Shown here one piece after another: positions 7,758 to 16,822 of a stretch of DNA of 64,000 bases (position 1 is its first letter; each line of letters begins with the position of its first letter). The stretch spans positions 1 through 64,000 of the forward strand of contig NZ_JAMBNQ010000025.1 of NCBI RefSeq assembly GCF_023715155.1. Direction: 5' to 3'. The stretch is from Neobacillus mesonae. GTDB taxonomy: Bacteria; Bacillota; Bacilli; Bacillales; Cytobacillaceae. The notes under the pieces were generated by a model. It made no database searches, was not told where the DNA came from, and saw only the letters and a program-made list of their open reading frames with translations. A program made the translations under genes and the position numbers.

Positions 7758-8537
7758 ATGGAAGATTTACTAAAATTAGAAGGAAAAAACGTGGTTGTGA
7801 CTGGGATTGCCAACGAGCGGAGTATTGCTTGGGGCATTGCACAATCTCTTTACAAAGCTGGTGCTAATGTAATTTATACATATCGTTTAGACAGATCCCT
7901 GCAAAAATTGACGAAGCTATTAGAAAAAAACGGGCATCCCACAGATATGATTTTCCAATGTGACGCAAATGATGATGAAAGTATTCACAAAGCTTTTACG
8001 GAAATTGGCGAAAAAGTGGGGGTCATACACGGACTAGTTCATTCCATCGCTTTTGCACACGCTGAAGATTTACATGGAGAGTTTATTAATACTTCAAGAG
8101 ATGGTTTTGCCTTTGCACATGATACAAGTGCCTATTCATTAATTGCCATTGCAAGAGAAGCTAAACCTTTTATGACAGAAGGCGGTTCTATTGTCACTAT
8201 GAGTTATCTAGGCGCCCAACGTGCAGTAGAAAAATACAACCTTATGGGGGTAGCAAAAGCAGCTCTTGAATCAAGCGTAAGATATTTAGCTCTTGAATTA
8301 GGAAAAGATGATATCAGAGTAAATGCTATTTCAGCTGGGGCAATTAGAACACTTGCAGCAAAAGGCATTCCTGGCTTTAATGACATCCTGAGGATTATTG
8401 AAGAAAAAGCACCTTTAAAACGTAATGTTACACAAGAAGAAGTTGGAGATATGGCAGTTGCGATGTTAAGCTATCTATCACGAGGCGTAACAGGAGAAAT
8501 CGTTTACGTTGACTCCGGCTACAATATTATTGGTTAA
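7758..8537 (+). CDS. fabI: enoyl-ACP reductase FabI
   Basis: Catalyses the last reduction of each fatty-acid elongation cycle (trans-2-enoyl-ACP to acyl-ACP) in the cytosol. It is an SDR-fold protein of 259 residues. The nucleotide-binding loop GIANERSIAWGIA lies at 16-28, and the FabI Tyr-x6-Lys pair is Y160 and K167 (YNLMGVAK). The ATG at 7758 follows GGAGG by 5 bases; an in-frame TTG at 7746 overlaps that site and is unlikely. Monocistronic, with a FapR-like operator in front and a strong terminator behind. In B. subtilis thiamine genes lie between yjbQ and fabI; here they are absent. Confidence 0.95.
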   Translation: MEDLLKLEGKNVVVTGIANERSIAWGIAQSLYKAGANVIYTYRLDRSLQKLTKLLEKNGHPTDMIFQCDANDDESIHKAFTEIGEKVGVIHGLVHSIAFAHAEDLHGEFINTSRDGFAFAHDTSAYSLIAIAREAKPFMTEGGSIVTMSYLGAQRAVEKYNLMGVAKAALESSVRYLALELGKDDIRVNAISAGAIRTLAAKGIPGFNDILRIIEEKAPLKRNVTQEEVGDMAVAMLSYLSRGVTGEIVYVDSGYNIIG

Positions 8538-8541
8538 TATT

Positions 8542-8585
8542 AGGATACTAAAAAAAGACCGAATGCGGTCTTTTTTTAGTATCCT
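8542..8585. terminator. long perfect palindromic terminator after fabI
   Basis: A 19-base arm (AGGATACTA, seven A, GACC) is repeated perfectly inverted after a six-base loop. The A and T runs inside the arms let it work on both strands, ending fabI and any transcript from yjbQ. Confidence 0.85.
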
Positions 8586-8650
8586 TTAATATACATCCAT
8601 TCCTGTTTACAGTGTAACTTCCAATTAAAGGGTTGTTGTCTTAAAAATCC

Positions 8651-10522
8651 CTAATAAAAACTTTTTGCATTCTCACTGAATTCTAATTCCCTTTTCAGTT
8701 CATCAACATATTCTTTTGAACCAGTAACAATTAAGCGGTCAAACATCTGCAGCTCCGTATCGCCATGAGGTACGATTGAATCGTTTCCACGGAAAATACG
8801 GACAATAATAACATCTCCAGTAAATGGGAACCTTCTTAAAGACATTCCTTCATACTCTTCATTCTTCATAACAATTTCATAAAGTCCAGTATCTTGGTTT
8901 GTCAAAATATTAATCACATTCGGTGATTCAATCATTGCCCGAAGTAAAGCCTTTGTGGACATAAAGGAAGAAAATACCTCAACTTGGTGATCCCGCAGAT
9001 TTTTCTCCAGTTCGGGCTGTTCAATTCGGACAATTACGCGCGGAACGCCTTTCTCTTTAGCGGCAATGGCCAATCTTGCATTTAGTTCTTCATTTCCAGT
9101 TGAAATAACTACCACTTCAGATTGAAATACCCTCGTATCTTCTATGGTATCTAACGAATAATCTGCAATGTCCTCGATTTCAAACAGCGAATTATTAACC
9201 GGCTTTTCCGCCTTCTCTATTTTAGGATGATAAAGAACTGGATCATATAATCCGGATTTTAATTCCCTAGATACTGGTAAAGTAATCTGATTAGCACCAA
9301 GAAATGAAACCGGAATTTTTTTATGAACTACAGTCTCTTTCGGGAATAACTTTTTAAACACAATTGGTGTCAAAATGGAGGTAATCACGGCTACTAAAAT
9401 TAATGTTCCTTTCATTTGTTCGGTAATTACTCCAATCCTTTCACCTATCGTTGCAGCTGCTATAACCAGCGATAATGTCGAGGTTAACAAAAAGACAGAT
9501 GAGATCACTGTTTTTGTGTCATACCAAATTTTAAGCAGGTATACTGGAATAAGTTTAGAAACCAATAAACCGATAAGTAAGAGTGGAATTAGCAGCAACA
9601 GCTTTTTTTCACTAAGCAATGACCAAATATCAAGTTCTACTCCGACCATTACGAAGAAGATTGGAATTAAAAACCCATATCCAAATGAGTCAAGCTTATG
9701 CACCAATTCTTGATTTGGTGATAATAGTGAAACCAGGACTCCCGCCAAGAAAGCCCCCAATATATTCTCTGCCCCTACTGTTTCAGATAAGCCTACTAAA
9801 ACAATAATCAAGGTAAAGACAGCTCTTGTACCGATTTGTACCGTTCCAGTTGACAATGTCTCGACAAAAGTACGGCTTTTGAACATTTTTCCAAGAAAAT
9901 AAAGGATGATACCAGCAGCAAATAGGACAAGGAGCAGCCATGTATTTTCATGGTTAGGTTCATAAATTGAGACAAAAACAGCTAATAAAATCATAGTTGC
10001 TAGGTCTGCTATGACGGCTATTAATAAAATAATTTGACCAATAACTGTCTTCATTAAATGTGCCTCTTTTAGTGTTGGCACAACCACCCCCAATGAGATG
10101 GTGGATATGATCAGCGTCATGAGAAAAGCATTATCAATGAAACCTGCCAGTACGAATAAATAGGATAGACCTAAAGAAAGGACAAAAATACCGCCAAAAA
10201 TAATCGAAGATACTGCAAATGAGTTTGGTTCCTTTTTGCCATTTGGGAGAATTTCACGCTTTTTTCCACCGGTAAATGCAGAGAAGTCAATCTCTAAACC
10301 GCTCAGAAACATTAGAAAAATAAAACCAAGTGTTGATAGTGTAGAAAGCCACATGTCTTCGTGAACAATATTAAATCCGCTCTTTCCTAAGATAAGACCC
10401 ATAATAATTTCTGCTACAACAACGGGTATAAAATTTAATTTTAAACGATGTAAAATAATGGGTGTTAAAAACGCCATTGTGACCACAATAAGCAATGAAG
10501 TGATTGAAACATGCTGTTCCAT
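8651..10522 (-). CDS. yjbQ: CPA2-family monovalent cation/proton antiporter YjbQ
   Basis: A 623-residue Kef/CPA2 transporter. Residues 1-400 hold about 12-13 hydrophobic helices of the Na+/H+ exchanger fold, including LGFIFLMFLSGLEID and GAFLAGVLVSLL. A cytoplasmic part follows: a TrkA-N-like segment (about 450-530, VVVISTGNEELNARLAIAA) and a TrkA-C/RCK-C domain (about 535-615) ending in DRLIVTGSKEYVDELKREL. It probably exports K+ or Na+ under ligand control by the RCK part; the substrate is not decided by sequence. Length and position next to prpE match B. subtilis YjbQ. Confidence 0.9.
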   Translation of the reverse strand: MEQHVSITSLLIVVTMAFLTPIILHRLKLNFIPVVVAEIIMGLILGKSGFNIVHEDMWLSTLSTLGFIFLMFLSGLEIDFSAFTGGKKREILPNGKKEPNSFAVSSIIFGGIFVLSLGLSYLFVLAGFIDNAFLMTLIISTISLGVVVPTLKEAHLMKTVIGQIILLIAVIADLATMILLAVFVSIYEPNHENTWLLLVLFAAGIILYFLGKMFKSRTFVETLSTGTVQIGTRAVFTLIIVLVGLSETVGAENILGAFLAGVLVSLLSPNQELVHKLDSFGYGFLIPIFFVMVGVELDIWSLLSEKKLLLLIPLLLIGLLVSKLIPVYLLKIWYDTKTVISSVFLLTSTLSLVIAAATIGERIGVITEQMKGTLILVAVITSILTPIVFKKLFPKETVVHKKIPVSFLGANQITLPVSRELKSGLYDPVLYHPKIEKAEKPVNNSLFEIEDIADYSLDTIEDTRVFQSEVVVISTGNEELNARLAIAAKEKGVPRVIVRIEQPELEKNLRDHQVEVFSSFMSTKALLRAMIESPNVINILTNQDTGLYEIVMKNEEYEGMSLRRFPFTGDVIIVRIFRGNDSIVPHGDTELQMFDRLIVTGSKEYVDELKRELEFSENAKSFY

Positions 10523-10585
10523 TTTACGCCTCCTCTTAAAAGCCTAACATTAAATTTATTTTAGAAAAAATAAGGTGGCTTGATT

Positions 10586-11326
10586 ATGAAAATTGATATT
10601 ATTGGTGATATTCACGGATGCTATCATGAATTCAAGGAACTTACAAGTCAACTTGGGTATAAATGGGATAGTGGAATCCCTCTCCACCCAGACAAACGAA
10701 TCCTTGGATTTGTTGGTGATTTAACAGACCGCGGGCCTGAATCGCTGAAAATGATCAATATTGTGTGGCAGCTTGTGATGGTGCAGAAAAAAGCTGTCTA
10801 TACACCAGGAAATCACTGCAATAAGCTGTACCGTTTCTTTCTTGGCAACAAGGTTCAAATTACCCATGGACTTGAAACAACTGTGGCTGAATATGAATCA
10901 TTATATAAAAAAGACCAGCAGTCCATTCGTAATAAATTTATCCAGTTGTATGAAAACGCTCCTCTTTATGCAGTTTTAGACAATGAAAAACTGATCATTG
11001 CCCACGCAGGAATTAAACAGAAATACATTGGAAAGCAGGATGCAAAGGTCAAACAATTTGTCTTTTACGGAGACATTACCGGAGAAAAAAATCCCGATGG
11101 TACACCAGTTAGAAAAGATTGGGCCAAAAACTATACAGGCACATCATGGATTGTCTACGGTCATACACCTGTAAAGGAACCAAGGATGATCAACCATACC
11201 TATAACATAGACACTGGTGCAGTATTTGGCGGCAAACTTACGGCATTAAGATATCCAGAAATGAAGTTAATTTCTGCCCCTTCTACTATGCCATATCTCG
11301 AGGAAAAATTTAAACAATTTGATTAG
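10586..11326 (+). CDS. prpE: PrpE-type metallophosphatase (Ap4A hydrolase/phosphatase)
   Basis: A 246-residue calcineurin-like phosphoesterase. The metal-binding motifs are in order: GDIHGC at 7-12, [15 protein letters not shown] (in place of GNHD/E) and later HAG and GHTPV. B. subtilis PrpE hydrolyses diadenosine tetraphosphate and phosphotyrosine and has been linked to germination. AAGGTGG lies 7 bases before the ATG at 10586, so the in-frame TTG at 10580 is unlikely. Divergent from yjbQ. Confidence 0.92.
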   Translation: MKIDIIGDIHGCYHEFKELTSQLGYKWDSGIPLHPDKRILGFVGDLTDRGPESLKMINIVWQLVMVQKKAVYTPGNHCNKLYRFFLGNKVQITHGLETTVAEYESLYKKDQQSIRNKFIQLYENAPLYAVLDNEKLIIAHAGIKQKYIGKQDAKVKQFVFYGDITGEKNPDGTPVRKDWAKNYTGTSWIVYGHTPVKEPRMINHTYNIDTGAVFGGKLTALRYPEMKLISAPSTMPYLEEKFKQFD

Positions 11327-11336
11327 AAAAGCTAAA

Positions 11337-11363
11337 AAAGAGGCTGCCTTCTAGTCAGCCTCT
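11337..11363 (-). terminator. terminator of the yjbM-nadF-yjbO operon
   Basis: On the minus strand AGAGGCTG and CAGCCTCT pair around a nine-base loop and run into TTTTTT. The yjbO stop codon lies inside the hairpin loop. Confidence 0.8.
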
Positions 11364-12250
11364 AAGAGTTGAAACAAATCATCAGGAAGCGGTGCGGTAA
11401 AGCACATTTCCTCCCCTGTAAATGGATGTTCAAATTTTAATTTTTTACAATGCAATGCCTGGCGGTTTAATTTCCTATTAATAGGACCTCCATATAAATC
11501 GTCACCAATTAGCGGGTGTCCGATGAAAGCCATATGAACCCTGATTTGATGAGTGCGGCCTGTCCCTAGGTTTAGCTCTACATGTGTAAATGATGGAAAT
11601 CTTTCAAGCACATGATAATGGGTACATGCATACTGACCATCTTCACGAACTTCCCGTTCAATAATACTGCTATCTTTTCGTCCTATAGGGGCTGTAATCG
11701 TCCCGCTGGAATCTGCTATATTGCCGCTTGCGAAGGCTTCGTAGGTCCTTTCCACCTTCCTTTTACGCTGCATTATGCTAAACAAATGATGTACATGACG
11801 GTGTTTAGCGACTAAAACAATTCCTGACGTATTCCGGTCAAGCCGCGTAACTATATGGGGAGCTGCACCCAAACCTTGCCTTTGATAATATCCAACAAGG
11901 GCATTCGCTAAACTGCCAGATGGATGTTCCCTGGATGGGATTGTATTCATTTCCGGCGGCTTATTCACAACTAGAAGAAATTCATCCTCAAATAAAATGG
12001 TAAGCGGCAGTTCCTCTCCTTTGGCACCCTCGCTGGGTATTTCGGGAGGAAAGGCCACCATTAGTTCATCACCAGTTTGGAGAACATATCTAACATTTAC
12101 ATCTTCTCCGTTTATACGGATACTTCCGCCTTTAAATTTTATATCCGTCAATGCCGTACGTGAAATATCCTCATTTTTCAAGAAATCCTTGATCTGTAAT
12201 CCTGCATTTTGTTCTTTTATACACCACTTCAAATTAAATCGTGATGTCAT
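11351..12250 (-). CDS. yjbO: RluA-family pseudouridine synthase YjbO
   Basis: A 299-residue RluA/RluC/D-type rRNA pseudouridine synthase. The catalytic Asp is in HIVTRLDRNTSGIVLVAKH, and GRTHQIRVHMAFIGHPLIGD follows near 235. The N-terminal S4-like part (about 18-75) is weaker but present (ISRTALTDIKFKGGSIRING). Target uridines cannot be read from sequence. Last gene of the yjbM-nadF-yjbO unit, about 21 bases after nadF. Confidence 0.92.
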   Translation of the reverse strand: MTSRFNLKWCIKEQNAGLQIKDFLKNEDISRTALTDIKFKGGSIRINGEDVNVRYVLQTGDELMVAFPPEIPSEGAKGEELPLTILFEDEFLLVVNKPPEMNTIPSREHPSGSLANALVGYYQRQGLGAAPHIVTRLDRNTSGIVLVAKHRHVHHLFSIMQRKRKVERTYEAFASGNIADSSGTITAPIGRKDSSIIEREVREDGQYACTHYHVLERFPSFTHVELNLGTGRTHQIRVHMAFIGHPLIGDDLYGGPINRKLNRQALHCKKLKFEHPFTGEEMCFTAPLPDDLFQLLEAD

Positions 12251-12271
12251 CTGTTCTCTCCTAATACAACC

Positions 12272-13066
12272 TTAATCTGAAATAAAAGAATCATGAACTC
12301 TTTTCCAGAATGGGAACGGACGAAAACGGGCAAACCGTATTTTTTCTTCTGGAACCCTAAACTGGATCGATTTTACGTCTTTATGCAGTAATGTTAAATG
12401 ATCAATGGTTACCTGAAAATCAGAGCGGTTTACCGGTTTTAAAAGGCAGGTATGATGTGCCGGGAGTATTAGCGGAGACCCGACTGTCCTAAATACTTTA
12501 TTGTTGATTGAAGCCATCTCTGCCACCTGGATAGCAGAAATAGATGGATGAATGATAGCCCCGCCAAGTGCCTTATTATATGCGGTGCTCCCGGATGGCG
12601 TCGATACACACAATCCATCTCCCCTGAAACGTTCAAAATGCTGTCCGCGGATTTCAACATCGATGACGAGAGTTCCATCAATACTTTTAACTGTTGATTC
12701 ATTTAGGGCTAAATACCTTGCTTCTTTGCCGGCATGAGAGTAACGGATGATGACCTCAAGAAGCGGATATTCCACTACTTGAAAAGGAGTTTTGGCAATC
12801 GCAATGACAAGTTTTTCGATTTCGTCAGGGATCCAATCCGCATAAAAGCCAAGATGACCCGTATGAATTCCAACAAAAGCCGTTTTACTCAGCCTGCTGC
12901 TGTAACGGTGAAAAGCGTAGAGTAAAGTGCCATCCCCGCCAATCGAAATTACGATATCAGGCTGATCTTCATCATAAGATAAATCAAAGTCGAGTAAATA
13001 CGTCCTAATTTTATGCATCAATATATTTGATTTTTGATCCCCTTTTGACGTAATCGCAAATTTCAT
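12272..13066 (-). CDS. nadF: NAD kinase
   Basis: Phosphorylates NAD+ to NADP+. A 264-residue protein with the NAD kinase GGDG motif at 43-46 (SIGGDGTLL), LNESTVK and the glycine-rich [20 protein letters not shown]. An in-frame ATG five codons upstream (13081) starts inside the ribosome binding site GAGGAG, so the ATG at 13066 is used; it also aligns with the B. subtilis N-terminus. Lies between yjbM and yjbO, the order found across Bacillus. Confidence 0.95.
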   Translation of the reverse strand: MKFAITSKGDQKSNILMHKIRTYLLDFDLSYDEDQPDIVISIGGDGTLLYAFHRYSSRLSKTAFVGIHTGHLGFYADWIPDEIEKLVIAIAKTPFQVVEYPLLEVIIRYSHAGKEARYLALNESTVKSIDGTLVIDVEIRGQHFERFRGDGLCVSTPSGSTAYNKALGGAIIHPSISAIQVAEMASINNKVFRTVGSPLILPAHHTCLLKPVNRSDFQVTIDHLTLLHKDVKSIQFRVPEEKIRFARFRPFPFWKRVHDSFISD

Positions 13067-13091
13067 ATCTTTACTCCTCATTTAAATACTT

Positions 13092-13730
13092 TTAATTTTT
13101 CTCTTCCTGCTTCAATTCTTTTTTTCTTGTAAAAAAAGCCTGTGCCTCTTTAATCTCACCGCGTATTAATGACATTTCCTCATCCAAACGGAAAGCTGCT
13201 TCTGCCGCCCTTTTAAGCCGCATTTGAATATCGGAAGGAAATACACCTTTATACTTATAGTTAAGAGAATGCTCAATGGTCGCCCAAAAATTCATTGCCA
13301 GCGTCCGGATTTGTATTTCTGCCAAAATTTTCTTTTCCCCATGAATAGTTTGGACTGGATACTGAATGACTACATGATAAGAACGGTAACCGCTTGTTTT
13401 TTTATGAGAAATATAATTTCTCTCCTCCATTATTTCAAAGTCGTTTCGGTTTCTTAGTATTTCCACCACCAAACGAATATCCTCTACAAACTGGCACATA
13501 ATCCGGAGTCCTGCAATATCCTGCATTTCCTCTTCTAATTTATCAAGCGGTATTCCTTTTTGATTTGCCTTATCAAGAATACTGGCGATTGGTTTCACTC
13601 TGCCTGTAACGAATTCTATAGGTGAATGATCAGAGTCAAGGTAAAATTGCCCCCTCATACCTTTTAATTTTACTTTTAGTTCATCAACTGCCTGTTTATA
13701 AGGAGCTAAAAATTGGTCCCAATGCTTCAT
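13092..13730 (-). CDS. yjbM: small alarmone synthetase YjbM (SAS1/RelQ)
   Basis: A 212-residue single-domain (p)ppGpp synthetase that transfers pyrophosphate from ATP to GTP or GDP. RelA/SpoT synthetase motifs: AGLRIMCQFVEDIRLVVEIL and SGYRSYHVVIQYP, with EIQIRTLAMNFWATIEHSL. No hydrolase, TGS or ACT domain, which is typical of SAS1/RelQ. First gene of an operon with nadF, tying alarmone synthesis to NADP supply by co-transcription. Confidence 0.93.
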   Translation of the reverse strand: MKHWDQFLAPYKQAVDELKVKLKGMRGQFYLDSDHSPIEFVTGRVKPIASILDKANQKGIPLDKLEEEMQDIAGLRIMCQFVEDIRLVVEILRNRNDFEIMEERNYISHKKTSGYRSYHVVIQYPVQTIHGEKKILAEIQIRTLAMNFWATIEHSLNYKYKGVFPSDIQMRLKRAAEAAFRLDEEMSLIRGEIKEAQAFFTRKKELKQEEKN

Positions 13731-13764
13731 TCAATCCACCTCGATGCAAATTTAAAAAAACGAT

Positions 13765-13876
13765 AGCGCCTCGGTCAGCATCAGGCATAGCAAATGTACT
13801 TCTGCCCTGAAAGCCTCTCTTTACATTTTAGTGCAGAAGATTATTTGCCTACGAGGTGCTTGGCGCTGAAGCTGGA
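13765..13876. repeat. intergenic palindromic repeat, AGCGCC family
   Basis: On the minus strand it opens with AGCTTCAGCGCCAAGCACCT and closes with GGCGCTATCG. The opening resembles CAGCTCCAGCGCTTAGCCC at 63697 and CAGCTCGAGCGCTA at 38418. An internal inverted pair (CTTCTGC/GCAGAAG) suggests a folded RNA. Such elements are common between Bacillus genes. Confidence 0.45.
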
Positions 13877-13934
13877 TAATTCATATATTCAAAAGATCTG
13901 TACTATTTTTAAATGAAAAGTTATGTAAACTTGG

Positions 13935-14160
13935 CTGTTGATTTTTGCTCGACAATGAAGGTTTCTCAAGCATTGGCATCACACGAATAAAAGCGATAAC
14001 TGTTTGAAGGAGGCACAAGCGGTTCGAGGACGTTTCGTAAGCCTCCCCCCTGGCACGTACTTCGCAGGACATTGATATACATCTCTGAATCCACCGACGC
14101 ACCGAAGGAAATGCGTTAGCATTTACGAAGAGTTTTACTGCCTTTTGCTGCAATCAACAG
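13935..14160. repeat. MITE-like repeat with CTGTTGATT/AATCAACAG ends
   Basis: A 226-base element bounded by perfect 9-base inverted ends. Its right part (CGAAGGAAATGCGTTA..) matches the right part of the 180-base element at 55058-55237 (ACGAAGGAAATGCGTTA). The GCAGGACA and CCTCC segments also recur in both. No transposase is encoded. Confidence 0.6.
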
Positions 14161-14199
14161 AATAATAAAAAATCAACACCACTCTTTAACAGAGGTGAA

Positions 14200-14559
14200 T
14201 CAAAAAATATCTTCTACCTTTTGGACCATTTCATTTCCATAATTACTATTACCTTTAATATTGCTGATAATGAAGTCTAATTCCTCTTGAAACTGAACTA
14301 GTTCCAATTCCTGATCAGTTCCCTTAAGATAGACTGGCAATGTTCTGTCTATACCCGTTTTAATGACTGTCCATTGCTGTTCTGGTATAACGATATATGT
14401 ATAATCCTCTTGGTCCTCCATTAAATAGATAAAGGAGCAATGTTCAGAATCGACGAGGATTTGTCCTGCTGGTATTAAACCCCTAAGTGAGTCAGATACT
14501 TCTAATTGAAGCTTCATTTCAGTTATACTTGCATTTGTGATAGTTATTCTTTGCTTCAT
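14200..14559 (-). CDS. yjbL: UPF0738 family protein YjbL
   Basis: A 119-residue soluble protein of the UPF0738/YjbL family; function unknown. Sequence is beta-strand-rich with conserved SLRGLIPAGQILVDSEHCSF and YTYIVIPEQQW. The ATG at 14559 is preceded by AGGGGGAAGAAG; an upstream TTG (14583) would place that site inside the gene. Divergent from yjbK, as in B. subtilis. Confidence 0.8.
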   Translation of the reverse strand: MKQRITITNASITEMKLQLEVSDSLRGLIPAGQILVDSEHCSFIYLMEDQEDYTYIVIPEQQWTVIKTGIDRTLPVYLKGTDQELELVQFQEELDFIISNIKGNSNYGNEMVQKVEDIF

Positions 14560-14664
14560 CTTCTTCCCCCTAACGTTTAACACCCTTATTTTAGCATATT
14601 ACAGCCAATTCTCCCAAGAATTACAGTGGGGAGTGGATGGAATTTAAATGAAAGGTTGATTATA

Positions 14665-15255
14665 TTGACACAAAATATAGAAATAGAATTTAAAAATATG
14701 CTTACAAAACAAGAGTATGAAAGGCTGCTGAGAGAATTTCATATCGAGGAATATCAAATTTTCTCACAGGAAAATCATTATTTTGATACAGCTGAATTTT
14801 CTCTAAAAAGCAAGGGTTCTGCATTACGAATCCGTAAAAAACAAGACCAATTTGAAATGACACTAAAGCAGCCGCAACAAGTCGGGTTACTCGAAACAAA
14901 TCAAATGGTAAACCAAAAAGAAGTATCAAACGCCATTCAGTCGGGTGTTCTTCCTCCCGGAGAAATTGAAAAAATAATTGAAAAAGAAGGGATTCAATTT
15001 CCTAAAATTAAATACTTCGGTTCTCTTCTCACAAATCGTGTCGAACTAAAGTATAAAAATGGACTGCTTGTCCTTGATCACAGCATTTATTTAAATAAAG
15101 AGGATTTTGAGCTTGAATTTGAAGCGGCAGATTACCAAGAAGGGAAAGGAGTTTTCAATGAACTGTTGAAGCAATTTGAAATTCCAATCCGGAAAACGAA
15201 AAATAAAATCCAACGTTTTTATGAGCAAAAATATTCACAGGACAGCAATTTATAA
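14665..15255 (+). CDS. yjbK: CYTH-domain protein YjbK
   Basis: A 196-residue CYTH (adenylate cyclase class IV/triphosphatase) fold protein. The signature ExExK is EIEFK near residue 5-9. Further charged strand pairs LRIRKKQDQFEMTLKQP, NRVELKY, DHSIYLNKEDFELEFEA and the C-terminal KTKNKIQRF fit the triphosphate-binding tunnel. The real substrate is unknown; thiamine triphosphate or inorganic triphosphate are the family guesses. Start TTG at 14665 follows AAAGGT and gives the conserved N-terminus; a longer form from 14626 is less likely. Confidence 0.85.
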   Translation: MTQNIEIEFKNMLTKQEYERLLREFHIEEYQIFSQENHYFDTAEFSLKSKGSALRIRKKQDQFEMTLKQPQQVGLLETNQMVNQKEVSNAIQSGVLPPGEIEKIIEKEGIQFPKIKYFGSLLTNRVELKYKNGLLVLDHSIYLNKEDFELEFEAADYQEGKGVFNELLKQFEIPIRKTKNKIQRFYEQKYSQDSNL

Positions 15256-15352
15256 CCTTTTGTTCTTCATTTTTATTTCTTTTAAAACCCTGGTTCTTTG
15301 TACACATTAATAATATGTGAACTTCATGATTGGGAAAACTAAAGCAATTAAT

Positions 15353-15381
15353 TTGTGATATGAAATGGGCATTGCTACAAT
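15353..15381 (+). promoter_or_regulatory. sigma-A promoter of spxH
   Basis: TTGTGA (15353-15358) and TACAAT (15376-15381) are separated by exactly 17 bases, about 57 bases before the spxH start. Confidence 0.55.
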
Positions 15382-15438
15382 GAACTTACGATGAATAACA
15401 CCCCAACGTTCGGGTGAAGAAATTGATGGTGACATTTC

Positions 15439-16311
15439 GTGAATAACTCTTGGTATCTTGGCTCAAAAAAAAATTGTTACTGCCATGATAAAAAGCCGAT
15501 TGAAATTTACATGTTTATCGACCCGCTTTGCCCTGAATGCTGGGCCCTTGAACCTATTATAAAAAAGCTGCGGATTGAATATGGGAGATATTTTTCATTA
15601 AAGCATGTTCTAAGTGGAAGATTGGCAAGTTTAAACCTTAGCAATAAAAAAAATTACGAGAACCTTGCTAAAGTCTGGGAAAAAACAGCGAGCAGATCGG
15701 GGATGTCCTGTGATGGAAGCCTATGGCTCGAGAATCCAGTAGATGCTCCTTACAATGTTTCACTTGCCTTAAAAGCTGCAGAACTGCAAGGAAGACGTGC
15801 AGGGATTCGTTTTTTACGCAGGATGCAAGAGGTTTTATTTCTTGAAAAACAGAATATTTCTGATTTGGATGTTCTTGAAGAATGTGCAAAGGGTGCGGGA
15901 TTAGATGTATCGGAATTTGTAAATGATATGCATTCCGAAAGTGCCGCGAAGGCTTTCCAATGTGACTTAAAAATAACGACTGAGATGGATGTAACTGAAA
16001 TCCCAACATTAGTTTTTTTTAATGAAAATGTGGAAGATGAGGGCATTAAAATTACCGGCTCCTACCCGTATGAGGTATATGTTCAAATACTTGAAGAAAT
16101 GCTTTCTGAAAAACCAGAAAAAGCATCTCCTCCTTCATTAGAAAGCTTTTTAAAGCATTTTAAATTTGTTGCATCCAAGGAAATTGCAGTTGTTTACAAT
16201 ATGCCAATTGCCCAGGTTGAAAAAGAAATGAAAAAGCTGCTTCTTAAACATGTAGTGGAACAAATCCCCGCAAAATATGGAACATTTTGGCGGTATTTGG
16301 AAGAAGAATAG
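15439..16311 (+). CDS. spxH: ClpXP adaptor protein SpxH (YjbH)
   Basis: A 290-residue DsbA-like thioredoxin-fold adaptor that delivers Spx to ClpXP for degradation. The CxxC pair is CPEC at 31-34, in [16 protein letters not shown] Cys/His-containing N-terminal stretch (NCYCHDKK) corresponds to the zinc-binding region of the B. subtilis protein. GTG start after GATGGTGA. Its substrate Spx is encoded 7 kb away in the same window. In B. subtilis the neighbours yjbI (truncated haemoglobin) and yjbJ lie between this gene and yjbK; both are missing here. Confidence 0.93.
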   Translation: MNNSWYLGSKKNCYCHDKKPIEIYMFIDPLCPECWALEPIIKKLRIEYGRYFSLKHVLSGRLASLNLSNKKNYENLAKVWEKTASRSGMSCDGSLWLENPVDAPYNVSLALKAAELQGRRAGIRFLRRMQEVLFLEKQNISDLDVLEECAKGAGLDVSEFVNDMHSESAAKAFQCDLKITTEMDVTEIPTLVFFNENVEDEGIKITGSYPYEVYVQILEEMLSEKPEKASPPSLESFLKHFKFVASKEIAVVYNMPIAQVEKEMKKLLLKHVVEQIPAKYGTFWRYLEEE

Positions 16312-16350
16312 TCAAAAATGGATATATATCCTGCTCATTTTTATGGTGAA

Positions 16351-16387
16351 AAAAAATGCCTTGCAACAATCGTTGCAGGGCATTTTT
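16351..16387 (+). terminator. terminator after spxH
   Basis: AAAAAATGCC-TTGCAAC pairs with GTTGCA-GGGCATTTTT around AATC, ending in T residues. Confidence 0.85.
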
Positions 16388-16614
16388 CATAATACGAACA
16401 AAGGGGATGGGAGAAATTTTTCACGGTCAAACAAAGGGGTTTATGTTTGTTGGTGATCAACTTCACGTATTCAATATAGCATTTAGGTGAAATAAGAACA
16501 ATAAGATAGCGTCCATTTCACACAATTGTCAAAAAGTCATAATTCTTTGAGCTGGACAATAGACTTGTAGAAATACTGTTTAAATGAATCCCTTTTAAAG
16601 GTGGAATCTTAATC
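16388..16614. other. intergenic region before the 57-residue membrane gene
   Basis: About 230 bases beyond the spxH terminator. It is AT-rich and presumably holds the promoter of the small gene at 16615; no clear -35/-10 pair or structured element stands out. Confidence 0.4.
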
Positions 16615-16788
16615 GTGAGGAAGTTACCTTACATCGTGATGGCCCTCTTTTTTGTTGTCGCTTTTTTTCTTCACATACTAGCCCTTATGAAAATATTTTC
16701 TTTATTGATCAGCGTGCCATTATTATTCCTCTCTATTTTAGTTCTGCTGTTATACATAAATAACAGCAGAAAATTTAAAGGATTTTAA
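16615..16788 (+). CDS. 57-residue two-helix membrane protein
   Basis: A small gene starting GTG at 16615, 10 bases after AAAGGTGG. The product has two hydrophobic helices (about 5-25 and 28-48) with a short hinge and a polar basic tail (NNSRKFKGF). No family recognised. It lies between spxH and the convergent pepF and overlaps the start of the shared hairpin. Confidence 0.6.
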   Translation: MRKLPYIVMALFFVVAFFLHILALMKIFSLLISVPLLFLSILVLLLYINNSRKFKGF

Positions 16789-16818
16789 AAAGGCTGGCAC
16801 CCATTCTGCGCCAGCCTG
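16787..16818 (-). terminator. terminator after pepF
   Basis: On the minus strand AGGCTGGC and GCCAGCCT pair and are followed by TTTTTAAAAT. It directly follows the pepF stop. Confidence 0.8.
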
Positions 16819-16822
16819 CTTC

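Larger units (their letters stand above)
13731..14199. other. repeat-bearing intergenic region between yjbM and yjbL
   Basis: About 470 bases. It holds two non-coding repeats: a short element of the AGCGCC type (13765-13876) and a 226-base element with CTGTTGATT/AATCAACAG ends (13935-14160). A 90-codon open frame on the minus strand lies within the second repeat and is not a credible gene. Confidence 0.6.

Noticed and set aside
13881..14153. 90-codon minus-strand frame
   Set aside because: Lies almost entirely within the 226-base repeat, with no ribosome binding site and no family resemblance.
15317..15332. TGTGAACTTCATGATT as an Fnr site upstream of spxH
   Set aside because: Only the left half matches; the right half (TGATT) is not TCACA.
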